Assembly: GCF_018860635.1 (NCBI RefSeq)
Contig: NZ_JAHKPT010000025.1
Location: 167,867-231,866, forward strand
Length of the DNA stretch: 64,000 nt
Reading direction: 5' to 3'
Origin: Aliiglaciecola lipolytica
GTDB lineage: Bacteria; Pseudomonadota; Gammaproteobacteria; Enterobacterales; Alteromonadaceae
Shown here: positions 45,918 through 56,309 of the stretch, one piece after another
How positions within the stretch are numbered: position 1 is the first letter of the stretch
Layout: each line of letters begins with the position of its first letter
The notes under the pieces: model-generated
Told to the model about the DNA's origin: nothing
Database searches by the model: none
The model's input: only the letters and a program-made list of their open reading frames with translations
Program-made: the position numbers and the translations under genes

Positions 45918-46676
45918 CTATGATTTCCAAGTCTGATTTTTGAGGTATGGTCCGAAACCATTCTCACCCAACCAATATGTCAATGTGTTCTGCACACCGT
46001 TACTGGTTAAGGTTGCCCCGGATAGTGCATCAACAGCGTAGTCGTTGCCAGATCCTGCATTTTTCTTAACCTGAATTGCCACATCACCATCTTTATACAG
46101 TTTTTTACCGTCCCACTTCGCTTTCCAGCTAGGGTTTTGTACTTCACCGCCTAATCCTGGTGTTTCTTTTTGTTGATAGTAAACCAATTCACGAACGGTG
46201 TTGCCATCAGCATCAATCGCAAGGAAACCATACATCAAATCCCACAATCCAGAACCATGAACAGGTAAAACGATGCGAGTGACTTGATTGGCTTCATTTT
46301 CAATCAAATAAACACTGGCGACGCTAGAGCGACGTTGGAAACCGACGTTGCTGTTTTCGACTTTAACACTGTACTTTTCTTCTTTAGCCGCTTTATACAT
46401 ATCGAAGTCTTCTTCAACTTCAACATATTTACCCGTTGCTAAATCAACATAACGTTCAGTAACAAACTTATTAAAAGTACAAGGAACGTCACATTCTGCT
46501 GTTGTTTCAAGGCCAGCAGCTTGAAGAATATTACTACGCTTATCATTGGCAGCGTTTGTTTGTTGCATTTCTCGCAAGCCTACGGCTGCGCCAGAAACAA
46601 CAACTGAGCAGACTAGACATACAGCGACTACAACACCGATAGTTCTGCCTAAGGTTTCTTTTTTCTTATCCGACAC
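45918..46676 (-). CDS. nqrC: NQR subunit C, covalent FMN acceptor
   Basis: 252 residues from GTG 46676, which has GGAGGG upstream; this overlaps the nqrB end by 11 bases. One membrane helix ([18 protein letters not shown]) then the periplasmic FMN-binding domain. The FMN goes on Thr of [11 protein letters not shown] (residue 222). Confidence 0.96.
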   Translation of the reverse strand: MSDKKKETLGRTIGVVVAVCLVCSVVVSGAAVGLREMQQTNAANDKRSNILQAAGLETTAECDVPCTFNKFVTERYVDLATGKYVEVEEDFDMYKAAKEEKYSVKVENSNVGFQRRSSVASVYLIENEANQVTRIVLPVHGSGLWDLMYGFLAIDADGNTVRELVYYQQKETPGLGGEVQNPSWKAKWDGKKLYKDGDVAIQVKKNAGSGNDYAVDALSGATLTSNGVQNTLTYWLGENGFGPYLKNQTWKS

Positions 46677-47874
46677 GAGCAACCCTCCGCTTAATGTTAC
46701 TTTGAGCCACGAAATAATCGAATAGTGGCGCCCATAAATTTGCAAATAATATGGCTAGCATCACACCCTCAGGGAATGCAGGGTTAAGTACACGAATCAT
46801 CACTGTCATAAACCCGATTAAGAAACCATATGCCCATTTAGCTTTATTAGTGAAAGAAGCTGAAACTGGGTCTGTTGCCATAAAGAACATACCAAACGCT
46901 AATCCACCAGTTACCATATGCCAGTACCACGGCATCGCGAACATTGGGTTAGTGCTACTGTCTACAAAGTTCAATAGAGATGCAAAGAAAGCAACACCTA
47001 ACAGAACACCCAGAACGATTCGCCATGAGGCAATGCGCATATAAATAATAAATAGACCACCAAGCATGATGGCTAGCGTCGATACTTCACCGACCGAACC
47101 TGGAATATTGCCGAAGAACGAGTTCCACCAAAGGTCCATGTTGGTATAGTCCATCTCGCCAGACGCAGCTTTGCTCAACCAAGTTGCGCCAGAATAACCG
47201 TCAGCTGCAACCCAAATTTGGTCGCCGGATATTTGCCCAGGATATGCAAAGTATAAGAAGGCACGACCAGACAACGCTGGGTTTAAGAAGTTACGACCTG
47301 TACCACCAAAGACTTCTTTGGCAATAACAACACCGAAAGTAATACCTAAAGCAACTTGCCATAGTGGAATCGTTGCCGGTAGGGTCAATGCAAACAACAC
47401 TGAGGTAACAAAGAACCCTTCGTTTATTTCATGTTTACGCACAGAAGCGAATAACACTTCCCAGAATCCACCAACAATAAATACAGTGGCATAGATAGGA
47501 AGAAAGAAACACGCACCGTAGGACATCATGCCTAACCAGCCTGTACCTTCAACACCAATTTGCCCACCTAATGCGCTAAACAAATTCGCTTGCCAAATAT
47601 CAGGCAAGGTGCCAGCACCAAGTAACAATGCTTCATGAGCTTGAGCACCAACGTTGTACATACCGTAAAACATAGCTGGAAAAGTAGCCATCCATACCAT
47701 GATCATGATGCGTTTAAGATCTATGCTGTCACGTACGTGAGTAGATGCTTTGTTTACTTTACCTGGCGTGTAAAAAATAGTCGCTGCTGCTTCGTAAAGC
47801 GCATAAAACTTTTCATATTTACCACCGGCTTCGAAATTCGGTTCTATTTTTTCTAAATAGGCTTTTAATCCCAT
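46666..47874 (-). CDS. nqrB: NQR subunit B, covalent FMN acceptor
   Basis: 402 residues, about ten membrane helices. The ApbE target is Thr231 in [29 protein letters not shown] and [16 protein letters not shown] are other conserved blocks. It carries the quinone- and Na+-related path with RNF relative RnfD. Confidence 0.97.
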   Translation of the reverse strand: MGLKAYLEKIEPNFEAGGKYEKFYALYEAAATIFYTPGKVNKASTHVRDSIDLKRIMIMVWMATFPAMFYGMYNVGAQAHEALLLGAGTLPDIWQANLFSALGGQIGVEGTGWLGMMSYGACFFLPIYATVFIVGGFWEVLFASVRKHEINEGFFVTSVLFALTLPATIPLWQVALGITFGVVIAKEVFGGTGRNFLNPALSGRAFLYFAYPGQISGDQIWVAADGYSGATWLSKAASGEMDYTNMDLWWNSFFGNIPGSVGEVSTLAIMLGGLFIIYMRIASWRIVLGVLLGVAFFASLLNFVDSSTNPMFAMPWYWHMVTGGLAFGMFFMATDPVSASFTNKAKWAYGFLIGFMTVMIRVLNPAFPEGVMLAILFANLWAPLFDYFVAQSNIKRRVARVG

Positions 47875-47877
47875 GAC

Positions 47878-49218
47878 CTAACCCTCTTTCTCAATGGTGG
47901 TGAGACAGTCACGTAGAATAGGTCCGTAGTTGTATTTACCCGGACAAACATACGTACACAACGCCAAATCTTCTTCGTCAAGCTCCAAACAGCCCAGTGT
48001 TTGCGCACTGTCGGTATCACCAGAAATGATGTCACGAAGCAACAAAGTTGGTAAAATATCCAGCGGCATAATGCGCTCGTAATTACCAATAGGTACCATG
48101 GAACGGTCTGAGCCATTGGTAGACGTTGTCATATTAAATAGTTTTTTAGGTGATAAATGCGCTAGATAGGCACGAGTAACAGAATGCATGTCACTGCCTG
48201 GCGCTAACCAACCTAAGAATTTTTTCTCACGGCCTTCAGCTAATAATGAAATTTGCGTGTGATAACGGCCTAAGAAACCGTGAACGCCATGAGCATGCGT
48301 TCCCATAAGCACTGAACCTGAAATCACTCGAACATCATCCCCCACTGTTTCACCAGCAGTTAACTGTTCAATGTCAGCACCAAGGATAGTATTCACCAAA
48401 CGAGGATTTTTCGCCGCAGGGCCACCTAAAGCAACCACGCGTTGGTTATTCAACTCACCAGAAGTAAACAAGGCACCAAATGCCATGACATCTTGATAGT
48501 TAATCGACCAAACGGTTTTACTTGCACCCACTGCATCCAAGAAATGGATATGAGTACCAGCTAAACCTGCAGGATGTGGACCAGCAAACTCTTCTACTTC
48601 AACCGGAGTTGAACCAGTAGGAATATCAGCGCCAGGAGCCTTACAGACGAATACTGAGCCAGAGGTAAGTTGCTTCAATACCGCTAAACCGTTTTCAAAA
48701 TCAGTTTTGCGTTGAGCAATTACTACTTGCGGATCGGCGGCCAATGGGTTGGTATCCATTGCGGTAACAAAAATTGATTTTGGCTCACTTCCCAGTGCAG
48801 GCACTTTACTGTATGGACGCGTTTTGAATGCAACCCACAAGCCTGACTTAACCAAATTCTCTTCAACTTTTTCACGTGCTACTGAACTCAATTGTCCAGC
48901 GTCATATTTGTCGAAGGTTTCTTGCTCGTCACCAGCTAATTCAATAACCACAGATTGCAAAACACGTTTTGCTCCACGATTAATTTCAACTACCTTGCCC
49001 GCTGCTGGCGCAGTAAAGAGAACACCAGGATTCTTTTTGTCTTCAAAAAGAGCCTGACCTTTCTTTACAACATCGTCTACCTGAACAAACATGGTAGGAC
49101 GCATGCCAACATATTCTTCCCCCAAGACAGCCACGCGAGTGACGTTCGGGCCGTTTTGAATTGTTTGGTTAGGAGCCCCCTGAATAGGAAGGTCTAACCC
49201 TTGCTTGATTTTTATCAT
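47878..49218 (-). CDS. nqrA: NQR subunit A
   Basis: 446 residues. [13 protein letters not shown] and [21 protein letters not shown] are the expected N-terminal blocks; peripheral subunit binding quinone on the cytoplasmic side. ATG 49218 is chosen by family match; a TTG two codons earlier is in frame. First gene of the operon; start of a 446-residue protein with the usual length. Confidence 0.96.
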   Translation of the reverse strand: MIKIKQGLDLPIQGAPNQTIQNGPNVTRVAVLGEEYVGMRPTMFVQVDDVVKKGQALFEDKKNPGVLFTAPAAGKVVEINRGAKRVLQSVVIELAGDEQETFDKYDAGQLSSVAREKVEENLVKSGLWVAFKTRPYSKVPALGSEPKSIFVTAMDTNPLAADPQVVIAQRKTDFENGLAVLKQLTSGSVFVCKAPGADIPTGSTPVEVEEFAGPHPAGLAGTHIHFLDAVGASKTVWSINYQDVMAFGALFTSGELNNQRVVALGGPAAKNPRLVNTILGADIEQLTAGETVGDDVRVISGSVLMGTHAHGVHGFLGRYHTQISLLAEGREKKFLGWLAPGSDMHSVTRAYLAHLSPKKLFNMTTSTNGSDRSMVPIGNYERIMPLDILPTLLLRDIISGDTDSAQTLGCLELDEEDLALCTYVCPGKYNYGPILRDCLTTIEKEG

Positions 49219-49699
49219 ATGCAACCGCAGTCTTGTAAAAATAAAATTAAAGTGAAAGAAATATCAATTTTGAATTCTGGCTAAATAATGCGAAGAATGG
49301 TGACATCCGCAGTTTCGCTTGAAAACTCAAAGGTGATCTTACTTATCAACTATTTTTGTCTTTTGTTGAGTGTGAATCCTTAACCAGGTGAACACAGAAA
49401 TAAAATCCGTATTGGTCCACACCTCGCAAGAGAATGATTGAGCAATTGAGTCACTTATGAACTAATTAAAGAAACTCATGTCAGTAAACTCTGGAATTTT
49501 AGCATTATTCCAGCTGTTTACGCTACGCTATTTACGGCTAAATAAGGATTTTCCGCATAATATTTAGGGATTTTCTAAATATAGTGCAAATTATGCACAG
49601 CACTCACCTTTTTAACAAGTAACTAAATTGTTAAAAAACCCTAATGCGCGAGCGACAATTAGGGTTTTGAATAACATTAGAAATAGTTCTAAAGGCTAT
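49219..49699. other. Intergenic region with nqr promoter
   Basis: About 480 bases between fabV and nqrA, same strand. It must hold the nqr promoter. Inverted repeat ATATTTAG (49560-49567) / CTAAATAT (49575-49582). No gene seen; the fabV terminator is at 49633-49668. Confidence 0.5.
49633..49668 (-). terminator. Intrinsic terminator of fabV
   Basis: AAAACCCTAAT (minus strand from 49668) pairs with ATTAGGGTTTT (to 49635) around a 12-base loop, followed by T to 49633. Confidence 0.88.
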
Positions 49700-50878
49700 C
49701 TACCATTCTACTAATGGGTTGATATCCTGTTCGTAATCGACACCGTCAATATCAAAACCAAACAATTTCAAGAACTCGTGGTGATAACCTGCGTAATCAC
49801 TTAGTTCATGGAAGTTATCTTGTGTGACTTTATCCCACAAACCTTTGATAACAGCCTGAGTAGCTTCGTTGGTTTCTTTGCCATCCATACGAAGTCGATT
49901 GGCTTCGTCAGTTTCAGGAGAATCTACCAGCAGTTTTTGTTGGAATAAACCAGTGATTTGTTCAATACAACCTTCATGGGTTCCTTCTTGTTTCATGACT
50001 TTGTAAATTAACGATATATACAAAGGCATTACTGGAATCGCTGAACTTGCTTGAGTAACCAATGCTTTCAAAGAAGAGACATAAGCCGAAACATTTTTGT
50101 CGCTATGCTGCTTAATAATTTCACTCGCGGCACGATCAAGATCTTCTTTAGCTTTACCGATAGTCGCTTGACCATATATTGGCCAAGTTAACTCTTTACC
50201 TATATAGGTATAGGCTGTTGTTTTGCAGTTATCCGCCAACAAATCAGCATCAGCTAGAGCGTTCAACCATAGCTCCCAATCTTCACCACCCATGACTTTA
50301 ATGGTATTGGCAATCTCTTCCTCATTGGCCGCTTCTAATTCAATTTCGTGGATCAGATCTTTGTCGGTGTCATAGGTTTTGGTTTTATAGTTTTGTCCAA
50401 CAGGCTTAAGAGTAGACTTATACACTTCACCAGTTTCTGGGTCGGTTCTGCGAGGAGAAGCCAAACTATAAATAACCAAATCAACCTTACCTATGTCGGC
50501 TTTAAGAGTTTCAATCACTTGTTGTTTGATTTCATTGGAAAATGCATCACCGTTTATGGTTTTTGCATAAATACCAGCGTCTTTTGCTTGCTGATGAAAT
50601 GCAGCAGTATTGTACCAGCCGGCCGTCGCCGTTTTTCTTTCCGAAGGTGGCTTTTCAAAACAAACACCAAGGGTTTTTGCCCCATAACCAAAAGTAGATA
50701 CGATTCGAGACGCAAGGCCGTAACCTGTTGAGCATCCCAAAACTAAAACGTTTTTGGGACCATCTCCTAAATCTCCCTGACTTTTAACATACTCGATTTG
50801 TTCTTCAACACTTGCAGCGCAACCTACTGGGTGGGCGTTAGTGCAGATAAAGCCGCGTACCTTGGGCTTAATTACCAT
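49700..50878 (-). CDS. fabV: Trans-2-enoyl-ACP/CoA reductase FabV
   Basis: 392 residues. VLGCSTGYGLASRI is the NADH-binding loop (a GASSG variant). The active-site Tyr-x8-Lys is YGQATIGKAK. RTDPETGEVYKSTLKP and LYISLIYKVMKQEGTHEGC are additional FabV blocks. It performs the last step of fatty acid elongation and is resistant to triclosan in other organisms. Confidence 0.96.
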   Translation of the reverse strand: MVIKPKVRGFICTNAHPVGCAASVEEQIEYVKSQGDLGDGPKNVLVLGCSTGYGLASRIVSTFGYGAKTLGVCFEKPPSERKTATAGWYNTAAFHQQAKDAGIYAKTINGDAFSNEIKQQVIETLKADIGKVDLVIYSLASPRRTDPETGEVYKSTLKPVGQNYKTKTYDTDKDLIHEIELEAANEEEIANTIKVMGGEDWELWLNALADADLLADNCKTTAYTYIGKELTWPIYGQATIGKAKEDLDRAASEIIKQHSDKNVSAYVSSLKALVTQASSAIPVMPLYISLIYKVMKQEGTHEGCIEQITGLFQQKLLVDSPETDEANRLRMDGKETNEATQAVIKGLWDKVTQDNFHELSDYAGYHHEFLKLFGFDIDGVDYEQDINPLVEW

Positions 50879-50949
50879 AGTCTATTTTCCTCAAAAATTT
50901 TACCGAACATTTTAAACAGCCAGTCATCTATTAAAACCGCATTATAAAA

Positions 50950-50999
50950 AAAATTTTCAATAGGTTTCAGAATAGCTTTTACACTATAAAGGCCTATTG
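50950..50999 (-). terminator. Possible terminator after the TRAP operon
   Basis: CAATAGG / CCTATTG (7 bp, 28-base loop) followed on the minus strand by AAAA and eight T. Long loop and short stem make it a weak candidate. Confidence 0.4.
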
Positions 51000-51038
51000 T
51001 AATAGCCATTGCAACAACAACAAATCTGAACAGCTAGT

Positions 51039-52136
51039 TTATTTTTTTTGTTGTCGATTAATATAGTATTCCATCTCAGAAATTTGGTGATACTTAGATA
51101 CGCCTTCTTGGAACTTTTGATAAGACGCGTAAATTTTAGCAAACGTAGGATCCGCAGCGGATTGTTCTTGCATGACTTCAATACTAGCAGCATGTAAAGC
51201 AGCAATAACATCTTTAGGAAGAGGGCGCATGTCAACACCATGGGTTTCAACAAGCGCTTGAACGGCATCATTATTAGCCGCGGTATACTCATCCCACATG
51301 TCTTGATTCACAGCTCTTGTAGCCACCTCGATAATGGCCTGTAAATCATCAGGCAAAGCTTCATAGGCACTTTTATTAACAATGAACTCTAAACTAGCGC
51401 CAGGTTCATGCCAGCCAGAGTGATAATAATATTTCGCGGCTTTGTATAAACCAAAAGATAAATCGTTGTAAGGCCCAACCCATTCAGTTGCGTCAATGGC
51501 ACCAGATTGCAATGAAGTGAATAATTCCCCTCCAGTTAACGCCACAGGGATACCACCCAATTTTTTAAGAACTTCAGCTCCCAGCCCTGGAATCCGCATT
51601 TTTAAGCCTTGCAAATCTTCAACGCTATTAATTTCTTTTTTAAACCAACCCGCAGTTTGTACGCCGGTATTGCCACCTGCAAAGGGGATTAAATTAAATG
51701 GGGCATATAATTCTCGCCACATTTCTATGCCGCCACCGTAGTGCAGCCAAGCATTAAACTCAGTGGCATTCATGCCAAACGGAATAGCGGTAAATATTTG
51801 TGCCGCTGGGGCTTTCCCCTTCCAATAATATGATCCTGAATGACCCATTTCAGCGGCACCACTAGAAACAGTATCAAAGACTTCAAATCCAGGGACCATT
51901 TGACCTGCGCCAAACACTTTAATTTTTAAGCGGCCGTTAGACATGCGCTCTACTTGTTTAGCAAATGTCTCTGGGGCTCTTCCTAAACCTGGAAAGTTCT
52001 TCGGCCACGAAGTAACCAGTTTCCACTGATAGGTTTGTTGCGATTCAGTGGCATTAGAATCGGACGATGACTTGCCACCACAGGAAGCAAGAAGAGCAAT
52101 CGAAAAAAATAAAGATACAAACTTAAAGGTTTTCAT
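51039..52136 (-). CDS. TRAP transporter solute-binding protein, TakP-like
   Basis: 365 residues. The lipobox is ALLASCGG, so it is anchored at Cys. YQWKLVTSWPKNFPGLG, YYWKGKAPAAQIF, MRIPGLGAEVLKKLGG, DATEWVGPYNDLSFGLYKAAKYYY and GWHEPGASLEF are blocks shared with the alpha-keto acid binding protein TakP of Rhodobacter. The substrate is therefore likely pyruvate or another 2-oxoacid with Na+, an inference by family. Last gene of the dctQ-dctM-dctP order. Confidence 0.88.
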   Translation of the reverse strand: MKTFKFVSLFFSIALLASCGGKSSSDSNATESQQTYQWKLVTSWPKNFPGLGRAPETFAKQVERMSNGRLKIKVFGAGQMVPGFEVFDTVSSGAAEMGHSGSYYWKGKAPAAQIFTAIPFGMNATEFNAWLHYGGGIEMWRELYAPFNLIPFAGGNTGVQTAGWFKKEINSVEDLQGLKMRIPGLGAEVLKKLGGIPVALTGGELFTSLQSGAIDATEWVGPYNDLSFGLYKAAKYYYHSGWHEPGASLEFIVNKSAYEALPDDLQAIIEVATRAVNQDMWDEYTAANNDAVQALVETHGVDMRPLPKDVIAALHAASIEVMQEQSAADPTFAKIYASYQKFQEGVSKYHQISEMEYYINRQQKK

Positions 52137-52155
52137 TTAATTGAATCCATAGGGG

Positions 52156-53514
52156 TCACAAAATCGAAGGCAGCCACGTTACCAGATCCGGCCAAATAGC
52201 CAAGCCTATCAATAATAGTAATTGAATAATTATAAAGGGTATCACGCCTTTGTATATTTGAGTGGTCTGAACATTTGCTGGCGCTACACCTCGCAAGTAA
52301 AACAGAGCAAATCCGAAAGGTGGTGTCAGAAACGAAGTTTGCAAATTGACGGCAATCATAATACCGAGCCAGATTGGATCTACCCCCATAGCCAGTAGAA
52401 CCGGCGCGACTATTGGCACTACAACAAAAGTAATTTCAATAAAATCAAGAATAAATCCGAGTAAAAAGATAACAACCATGACCAGTAAAACCGCACTAAA
52501 AGCACCACCGGGAAGCTGTTCAAAGAAGTGTTCAATCAACTCTTCACCACCAAAGCCGCGGAAAACCAATGAAAATATCGAAGCACCAATAAGAATCAAA
52601 AAGACCATCGCAGTGACACGAGTAGTACCCAACATCACTTCTTTCAATTTTTCTAAACTAAACTGTTTCTTGGCCAAACCCAGTACCAGAGCTCCAGCAG
52701 CTCCGACCCCAGCAGCTTCAGTGGGTGTTGCGAAGCCACCTAAAATAGACCCTAGCACCACAAATATTAAGATCAAAGGTGGGAATAAAGCGCCTGCAAG
52801 ACTGACCTCAGCTTGTGTTTCTCGTTGTTCGTTTCGGACCGTTTTATCGATATGTCTATTGGCAAACACCACCACGTATAGCAGGTACATCGCCACTAAA
52901 ATCATGCCGGGTACTAAGGCTCCAACAAACAAATCCCCTACCGATACAGACTCAGGTGAAAATATCCCCATGTTAAGCTGTGCCTGTTGAAACGCACTAG
53001 ATAACACATCACCTAACAAAACCAGCGCGATGGAAGGCGGTATAATCTGCCCTAATGTGCCTGTGGCACAAATTGCTCCGGTGGCAAATGAAGGTGAATA
53101 TCCTTGTTTCAACATTGTCGGTAGTGACAACAGGCCCATAGTGACCACTGTTGCGCCTACAATACCGGTGCTCGCGGCTAGTAACATACCAACCAACACC
53201 ACTGAAATTGCCAAACCGGAGTTCAACCGTCCAAATACTTGGCCCATGGCAATTAATAAATTTTCAGCGACTTTGGATTTTTCTAACATGATCCCCATAA
53301 AAACAAACAAGGGCACGGCGATTAAAGTTTGATTTGTCACTATGCCATAAAGACGGCTAGGTACCGCTTGCAAATAAGCGGTATCAAAAACACCAAATAA
53401 TGCACCCACACCCGCAAAAATTAAAGCGGTTCCAGCTAACGTATATGCCACTGGATAGCCCAGTAACAACGTGAAGCAAACAACTAAGAACATGATCAGA
53501 GAGAGGTATTCCAT
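52156..53514 (-). CDS. TRAP transporter large permease (DctM)
   Basis: 452 residues, twelve or more membrane helices, with IIPPSIALVLLGDVL and GGFATPTEAAGVGAAGALVLG, the usual DctM blocks. It carries the Na+-coupled transport path. It shares one base with the stop of the small permease gene. Confidence 0.93.
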   Translation of the reverse strand: MEYLSLIMFLVVCFTLLLGYPVAYTLAGTALIFAGVGALFGVFDTAYLQAVPSRLYGIVTNQTLIAVPLFVFMGIMLEKSKVAENLLIAMGQVFGRLNSGLAISVVLVGMLLAASTGIVGATVVTMGLLSLPTMLKQGYSPSFATGAICATGTLGQIIPPSIALVLLGDVLSSAFQQAQLNMGIFSPESVSVGDLFVGALVPGMILVAMYLLYVVVFANRHIDKTVRNEQRETQAEVSLAGALFPPLILIFVVLGSILGGFATPTEAAGVGAAGALVLGLAKKQFSLEKLKEVMLGTTRVTAMVFLILIGASIFSLVFRGFGGEELIEHFFEQLPGGAFSAVLLVMVVIFLLGFILDFIEITFVVVPIVAPVLLAMGVDPIWLGIMIAVNLQTSFLTPPFGFALFYLRGVAPANVQTTQIYKGVIPFIIIQLLLLIGLAIWPDLVTWLPSIL

Positions 53515-54053
53515 TATTTATCCTCAATAATCACGTTTTTAGGGTGATTTAAACAAACGCTGATATTGCGAATTAATTCTGAAATTCCCTGCAAAACCAT
53601 GAGCGCGGCAAATAAAAGTATGAAGGTTTTGAGTAGAAACACCGCTGGTAAGCCACCAGCTGCTTGTGAGTCTTCCATAATATTCCAAGAAGATGCCACG
53701 TAATCCCAACAAATAATAAAAATAAATAAGTTAACCGGCAGCATAAAAAATAATGTACCAAAAGTATCTATTTTAGCTTTTTTAACGGTATCGAATCGAC
53801 TGTAAAATATGTCGACTCTGACGTGCTCATTAACCCGCAACGTATGGGCACTACCTAATAAAAACACACAAGCGTGCAAATACATTACAGATTCTTGCAT
53901 CGCAATCCAGCCAATATCGAAGCCATACCTTAATATCACGATAAGCAATGTGATTAACGCCATAAACAAAGTAAACCAGCTAACTAATTTGCATATATTA
54001 TCGTTAATAACGTCAATGGTCCGCGATAGCGAAGCGGCGTTAAACATTCCCAT
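53514..54053 (-). CDS. TRAP transporter small permease (DctQ)
   Basis: 179 residues with four membrane helices; GWIAMQESVMYLHACVFLLG and HVRVDIFY are typical of DctQ. It stabilises the large subunit. First gene of the TRAP unit, divergent from the riboswitch. Confidence 0.9.
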   Translation of the reverse strand: MGMFNAASLSRTIDVINDNICKLVSWFTLFMALITLLIVILRYGFDIGWIAMQESVMYLHACVFLLGSAHTLRVNEHVRVDIFYSRFDTVKKAKIDTFGTLFFMLPVNLFIFIICWDYVASSWNIMEDSQAAGGLPAVFLLKTFILLFAALMVLQGISELIRNISVCLNHPKNVIIEDK

Positions 54054-54179
54054 ATACCTGTCTTATTATTCTATTTGTACGATATTAAACGTTTTTTTAG
54101 CAAATAACGCTAGGGCACAAGGACAAAGATTGCTATATTTTGGCTATATAATAGATTCGGTTTTTCACTCCAAGTTACG

Positions 54180-54310
54180 CACAGGGTAGTTTTATTTCCT
54201 GCGCTTCAGTGAAAACAAAATGGGAATTTGGTGTAAATCCAAAACTGTACCCGCAACTGTAATTAATTGGCATTCTTGCCGATTGAGAGTCAGATACCAG
54301 CCGCATCTTT
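54180..54310 (+). promoter_or_regulatory. Cobalamin (AdoCbl) riboswitch
   Basis: Consensus pieces in order: AAAATGGGAA (54217-54226), TTGGTGTAAATCC, AAAACTGTACCCGCAACTGTAA and the B12 box GAGTCAGATACCAGCC (about 54287-54303). It lies just upstream of btuD and would switch off the operon when B12 is plentiful. The exact 5' end is approximate; no terminator hairpin is obvious downstream, so translation control is possible. Confidence 0.92.
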
Positions 54311-54467
54311 ACTTATACCTTTTTTCTAGCGTGCGGGAATACACGATCGACTTGCATAATCATTTCGTTGCGATTTCCCTAAATACCAATAATTTTAAAC
54401 ATCGAATAGGTTGTTACATCGCTTAACATCCCTTCGATAAAACAAAATGGGAAAGACTGTCACACCA

Positions 54468-55286
54468 ATGCTCAAACTGAATAAGCTCAATTACTATATT
54501 GCTGATACGCAAATATTATCTGATATTGGGTTTCAGGTAGAAGAGGGAGCGCTAATTGCTGTGGTAGGGCCAAACGGTGCGGGTAAAACCACATTACTAA
54601 AATTAATTTCTGGTCAATATCCTTCTGAGCAACAGGTATTTTGGCACTCAAAAGCGCTCGAAAACCTTTCCGCAATTACCCGAGCTAAACAAATAGCAGT
54701 AGTGAATCAATTCAATGCGAGTGTTTTCAATCTAAACCTTGAACAAATAGTTAGTATGGGCTTACTTCCTCATCAATCTATATTTTCCAAGGTATCCTCA
54801 GAACAAAAAGCAAGGGTTACTGAAGCAATCGCACAGGTTGGTTTAAGGGAGAAAAGTCATCAACTATTTAGTTCGTTGTCGGGGGGAGAACAACAGCGAG
54901 GGCAAATTGCCAGAGCGTTAGTTCAAGGTGCGGGACTGTTTGTGTTAGATGAGCCGATAAACCACTTAGATGTGTATTATGAACATCAAATATTATCCTT
55001 ATTGCGCAAAATAGCGAAACAAAACAAAGTCACTATAGTCATGAGCCTGCACGACTTAAATCACGCGGCCGATTACTGTGACAAAATCGCGCTTTTAGCT
55101 CAAGGTCAGTTATTAGCCTTTGGCTATCCTAAAGATGTGTTGACCCAACAGCGATTGCAGCAGGTTTTCAAAACCCCCTGTCAAATTATTGAAAAGCCAA
55201 GTGCGAATAAAATAAGAATCGAGTTTTATCCTCCTGATATTGATTTTGACGATTATGAGAAGAATAGAGGCTCAGTCGATGTCTAA
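54468..55286 (+). CDS. btuD: Cobalamin ABC importer ATPase BtuD
   Basis: 272 residues. Walker A is GPNGAGKTT, the signature LSGGEQQRGQIARAL, Walker B LFVLDEP and the switch His in MSLHDLNHA. Family also includes HmuV/FecE, but the riboswitch upstream settles B12. ATG 54468 chosen by family; an ATG seven codons earlier is in frame. Confidence 0.92.
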   Translation: MLKLNKLNYYIADTQILSDIGFQVEEGALIAVVGPNGAGKTTLLKLISGQYPSEQQVFWHSKALENLSAITRAKQIAVVNQFNASVFNLNLEQIVSMGLLPHQSIFSKVSSEQKARVTEAIAQVGLREKSHQLFSSLSGGEQQRGQIARALVQGAGLFVLDEPINHLDVYYEHQILSLLRKIAKQNKVTIVMSLHDLNHAADYCDKIALLAQGQLLAFGYPKDVLTQQRLQQVFKTPCQIIEKPSANKIRIEFYPPDIDFDDYEKNRGSVDV

Positions 55287-56307
55287 GAGTAAATGGGGGA
55301 TTCTTACCAGCCTCAGCTTACTGAGTATTTTCTGTGGATTGTTTTTTGGCGCAGCAAACCTTGATGTGCTCACCGTATTTCAATCTGTGCTAAATAATTG
55401 CCCAGCTAAGGTTGATGACGTTATATTTTGGCAAGTTCGACTACCTCGCGTGCTTGTTGGTTTTTTAGTTGGAGCAGGTTTAGCTGTCGCCGGGGCAACA
55501 TTACAAAATGTCTATCGCAATCCATTGGCGGATCCCTATTTATTCGGAGTGGTTTCAGGAGCGGGGTTAGGAGCAAGTATTGCGACCCTACTATTCAATG
55601 GTAGCTTAGCTTCATACTCTTCAACTTTTGCTTTTCTAGCGCAAATCCCCTTTACTTATGCATTGCCTTTAGCTGCCTTTTTAGGGGCTTTTCTAGCTGT
55701 CACTATTGTTCAGATACTATCCCGTAAATTATTTGGAAATCGCACCGAACATCTACTCTTAGCCGGTGTGGCCGTTTCGTTTATGCTAAGCGCTTTAAGT
55801 CATTTTTTATTATTCATGGCTGAGCCCTTTGCTGCCAATAAAGTCATTTTTTGGTTACTCGGAAGTTTAGCCAATGCACAAATGTGGTTCGTGTGGATTA
55901 TGCTCCCCATCGTCACTATTAGTGTTGTTTTATTGTGGCTTTTCGGTCGTCACATAGACGCAATGTTGTTAGGTGATGAAAATGCACAAACATTAGGAAT
56001 TAAAGTAGACTCATTGCGTCTAATGGTTTTAGTCATTTGCGCAGCACTCACCTCATGCATAGTGGCCTATTGCGGCGGAATTGGTTTTGTTGGATTAATG
56101 ATCCCGCATATTGTCCGAGGTTGGTTTGGGGTAACTAGCCGAAATTTAATAATTGGCTGTGTACTAGTTGGCGGTAGTTTTTTAATTTGGGTCGATGTTG
56201 TCGCCAGAGTGATAGTCGACAACCAAGAAATCCCCATTGGGATTATCACCTCCGCAATTGGCAGCCTATTTTTCTTATTTGCCCTACAAAAAAACCGAGG
56301 ACGTTAA
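55279..56307 (+). CDS. btuC: Cobalamin ABC importer permease BtuC
   Basis: 342 residues, FecCD family with ten membrane helices. VGFLVGAGLAVAGATLQNV, NPLADPYLFGVVSGAGLGAS and GFVGLMIPHIVR are conserved. ATG 55279 has AGAGG upstream and overlaps the btuD end by 8 bases. Confidence 0.93.
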   Translation: MSKSKWGILTSLSLLSIFCGLFFGAANLDVLTVFQSVLNNCPAKVDDVIFWQVRLPRVLVGFLVGAGLAVAGATLQNVYRNPLADPYLFGVVSGAGLGASIATLLFNGSLASYSSTFAFLAQIPFTYALPLAAFLGAFLAVTIVQILSRKLFGNRTEHLLLAGVAVSFMLSALSHFLLFMAEPFAANKVIFWLLGSLANAQMWFVWIMLPIVTISVVLLWLFGRHIDAMLLGDENAQTLGIKVDSLRLMVLVICAALTSCIVAYCGGIGFVGLMIPHIVRGWFGVTSRNLIIGCVLVGGSFLIWVDVVARVIVDNQEIPIGIITSAIGSLFFLFALQKNRGR

Positions 56308-56309
56308 AG

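Noticed and set aside
52346-52990. 214-codon plus frame opposite the TRAP permease
   Set aside because: Long, but antisense to a hydrophobic gene, with Thr/Lys/Pro-rich composition typical of such shadows.
54220-54426. 68-codon plus frame
   Set aside because: It lies on the cobalamin riboswitch; the conserved RNA explains the sequence.
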